The notes below the pieces were generated by a model. The model was not told the origin of the DNA, searched no databases, and saw nothing but the letters and a program-made list of their open reading frames with translations. The translations under genes and the position numbers were made by a program. Positions 39,873 through 40,978 of a stretch of DNA of 40,978 bases are shown here, piece after piece (position 1 is the first letter of the stretch; each line of letters begins with the position of its first letter). Source of the DNA: Bacteroidota bacterium (GTDB lineage Bacteria; Bacteroidota; Bacteroidia; Palsa-948); assembly GCA_016213405.1 (NCBI GenBank), contig JACRAM010000108.1, forward strand, positions 1-40,978. Direction: 5' to 3'.

Positions 39873-40841
39873 ATGAAAAAAATTGCCGTATTCACATCAG
39901 GGGGCGATGCACCGGGAATGAACGCCTGCATTCGCGCAGTGGTGCGCACTGCCGTATTTCACAAACTTGAAATCACTGGCATCAAGCACGGCTATGACGG
40001 AATGATTAATGAAGAATTCATTTCCATGAACGCGAAATCTGTTTCAGGAATTATTCAGCGCGGAGGAACGATTTTGAAAACAGCAAGAAGCGCAGAGTTC
40101 ATGACGAAGCAAGGAATGAAGAAAGCGATGCAGAATCTTGAAAAAAATAATATTGATGGCGTTGTGGCGATTGGGGGTGATGGAACATTTCGCGGAGCGC
40201 TGGAGTTCAGCAGAATTTGTTCAATTCCATTTGTTGGTTGCCCAGGAACAATTGATAATGATTTAATCGGAACGGATTTTACGATTGGATATGACACTGC
40301 GATAAACACAGTGGTGGAAGCCGTTGACAAAATCCGCGACACAGCAGAAAGCCACGATAGATTATTTTTTGTGGAAGTGATGGGAAGAGATGCAGGGCTC
40401 ATCGCGTTGAGAAGCGGCATTGGTTCAGGAGCTGAAGCGATATTAATTTCAGAAGCGAAAACTGCTTTTGAAAAACTCATTCAGCATCTGAAAGAGGGAA
40501 GAAAAGACAAAGCGTCAAAGATTGTCATCGTATCCGAACAAAAAGGTACAGGAAGCGTTTTGAAGATTGCAGAAAGAGTAAAAAAAGAAATTCCTTTCTA
40601 TGACATCCGCGTTTCCGTGCTCGGGCACATTCAGCGCGGAGGAAATCCTACCTGCATGGACCGAGTGAATTCATCGCGCATGGGGTTTTCTGCTGTGGAA
40701 GCATTGCTGGGTGGCAAAAAAGGAATGATGATTGGAATCATCAATAACAAAATTGTTTACACGCCTTTTGAAAACGCGGTGAAGCACATCAATGAAGTTC
40801 ATCCTGATTTGCAAAGGATGATGAGGATTCTGGCGCTGTAA
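39873..40841 (+). CDS. pfkA: ATP-dependent 6-phosphofructokinase
   Basis: PfkA phosphorylates fructose 6-phosphate in glycolysis, in the cytoplasm. The N-terminus KKIAVFTSGGDAPGMNACIR is the ATP-binding start. VVAIGGDGTFRGA is the GGDGT nucleotide motif, whose Gly (GGDGS/T) suggests use of ATP rather than pyrophosphate. PGTIDNDLIGTDFTIGYDTA carries the catalytic Asp, and EVMGRDAGLIAL binds substrate. The ATG at 39873 gives 322 aa, the family's usual size; an upstream start at 39828 would add 15 residues of AT-rich leader. It is followed within 6 bases by what looks like the 3' end of a group II intron on the other strand. Confidence 0.96.
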   Translation: MKKIAVFTSGGDAPGMNACIRAVVRTAVFHKLEITGIKHGYDGMINEEFISMNAKSVSGIIQRGGTILKTARSAEFMTKQGMKKAMQNLEKNNIDGVVAIGGDGTFRGALEFSRICSIPFVGCPGTIDNDLIGTDFTIGYDTAINTVVEAVDKIRDTAESHDRLFFVEVMGRDAGLIALRSGIGSGAEAILISEAKTAFEKLIQHLKEGRKDKASKIVIVSEQKGTGSVLKIAERVKKEIPFYDIRVSVLGHIQRGGNPTCMDRVNSSRMGFSAVEALLGGKKGMMIGIINNKIVYTPFENAVKHINEVHPDLQRMMRILAL

Positions 40842-40846
40842 TTAAA

Positions 40847-40978
40847 GTAGGAAGCGAAGGTACAAAGTAACTTCGCCACCTCTCACACCACTGTACATGC
40901 TTAGACGCATACAGCGGTTTCATAAAGTTTTAATCGTTTGTAGTTTGCCGATAAACTGTAGTAACCTTCTTTTGCAAA
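40847..40978 (-). mobile_element. Probable 3' end of a group II intron (domains V-VI), cut by the window edge
   Basis: On the minus strand a 34-base segment (40921-40888) can form a D5-like hairpin: ACCGCTGTA pairs with TACAGTGGT, with a G-U pair at the position of the catalytic CGC triad, and GTGTGAGAGG follows. The next segment GGCGAAG...CCTTCGC (about 40879-40853) can form a D6-like stem, and CCTAC near 40851-40847 resembles an intron 3' end. I recall the ACCGC-GTA...TAC-GTGGTGTGAGAGG pattern from bacterial group II introns. The loop is not a standard GNRA. A 25-codon open frame reaching the edge (ending LYETAVCV) overlaps the hairpin and is not claimed as a maturase. Confidence 0.5.

Noticed and set aside
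40901-40978. Maturase C-terminus
   Set aside because: The 25-codon frame to the edge ends inside the D5-like hairpin, while maturase frames normally end before domain V; there is too little sequence to judge.
1-40978. tRNA or rRNA genes
   Set aside because: I looked for cloverleaf and conserved TTCGA-type T-arm patterns in the gene gaps and found none convincing; a tRNAscan-SE run would settle it.

Overview
The window looks like chromosomal DNA of an environmental member of the Bacteroidota. Three secreted enzymes end in type IX secretion (T9SS) sorting domains with the YPNP or FPNP motif. Many genes have a TAnnTTTG box upstream, the family-typical -7 element. Other lineage markers are MqnA (futalosine route to menaquinone), a PorE-like TPR/PD40 protein, S9 and M1 peptidases, and DUF4421. 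I see no rRNA, tRNA, CRISPR array, prophage or complete insertion sequence. The only clear mobile-type features are small palindromic elements, one MITE-like element and a probable group II intron end at the right edge.

Layout. 1-3.7 kb: trmN6, rpsP and a PorE-like protein lacking the OmpA domain, all on minus, separated by repeat-rich spacers. 3.8-6.6 kb: murB, an EI24/CysZ-like membrane protein and mqnA, all on minus. 6.6-8.0 kb: a scar where two 5'-truncated genes (an EVE-domain gene and a retropepsin-like/SH3 gene) meet head to head, followed by a composite repeat. 8.0-9.8 kb: divergent holA and an HsdR-N-domain gene. 9.9-17 kb: two tandem paralogous T9SS-exported subtilases. 17-21.5 kb: acnA, a DUF4421 protein and a DUF6569 protein. 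21.5-25.2 kb: a PLP decarboxylase and an S9 peptidase on minus. 25.2-27.4 kb: hemE with an OmpA-family protein. 27.4-33 kb: a helical-repeat protein, a T9SS esterase, and an UMF1-type transporter, LutA-like and DinB-like run. 33.4-38.7 kb: divergent S9 and M1 peptidases. 38.7-40.8 kb: a membrane protein, a chalcone-isomerase-like protein and pfkA, then the intron end.

The most unusual signal is the density of palindromic repeats. At least 13 copies of one C-rich hairpin family lie in 41 kb. Several are inside essential genes and keep the frame: two in murB, three in holA and probably one in acnA; another supplies the C-terminus and stop codon of the EI24-like protein. Shorter palindrome families supply peptide segments in the M1 peptidase, a subtilase sorting domain, and the ends of the DinB-like and retropepsin-like proteins. 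Two about 300-bp copies of a composite intergenic element combine a C-rich hairpin, a series of palindromes and a downstream element whose stems differ by compensatory changes. This points to a structured RNA that is spreading as a repeat. All family assignments were made by reading the sequence; no database search was run.
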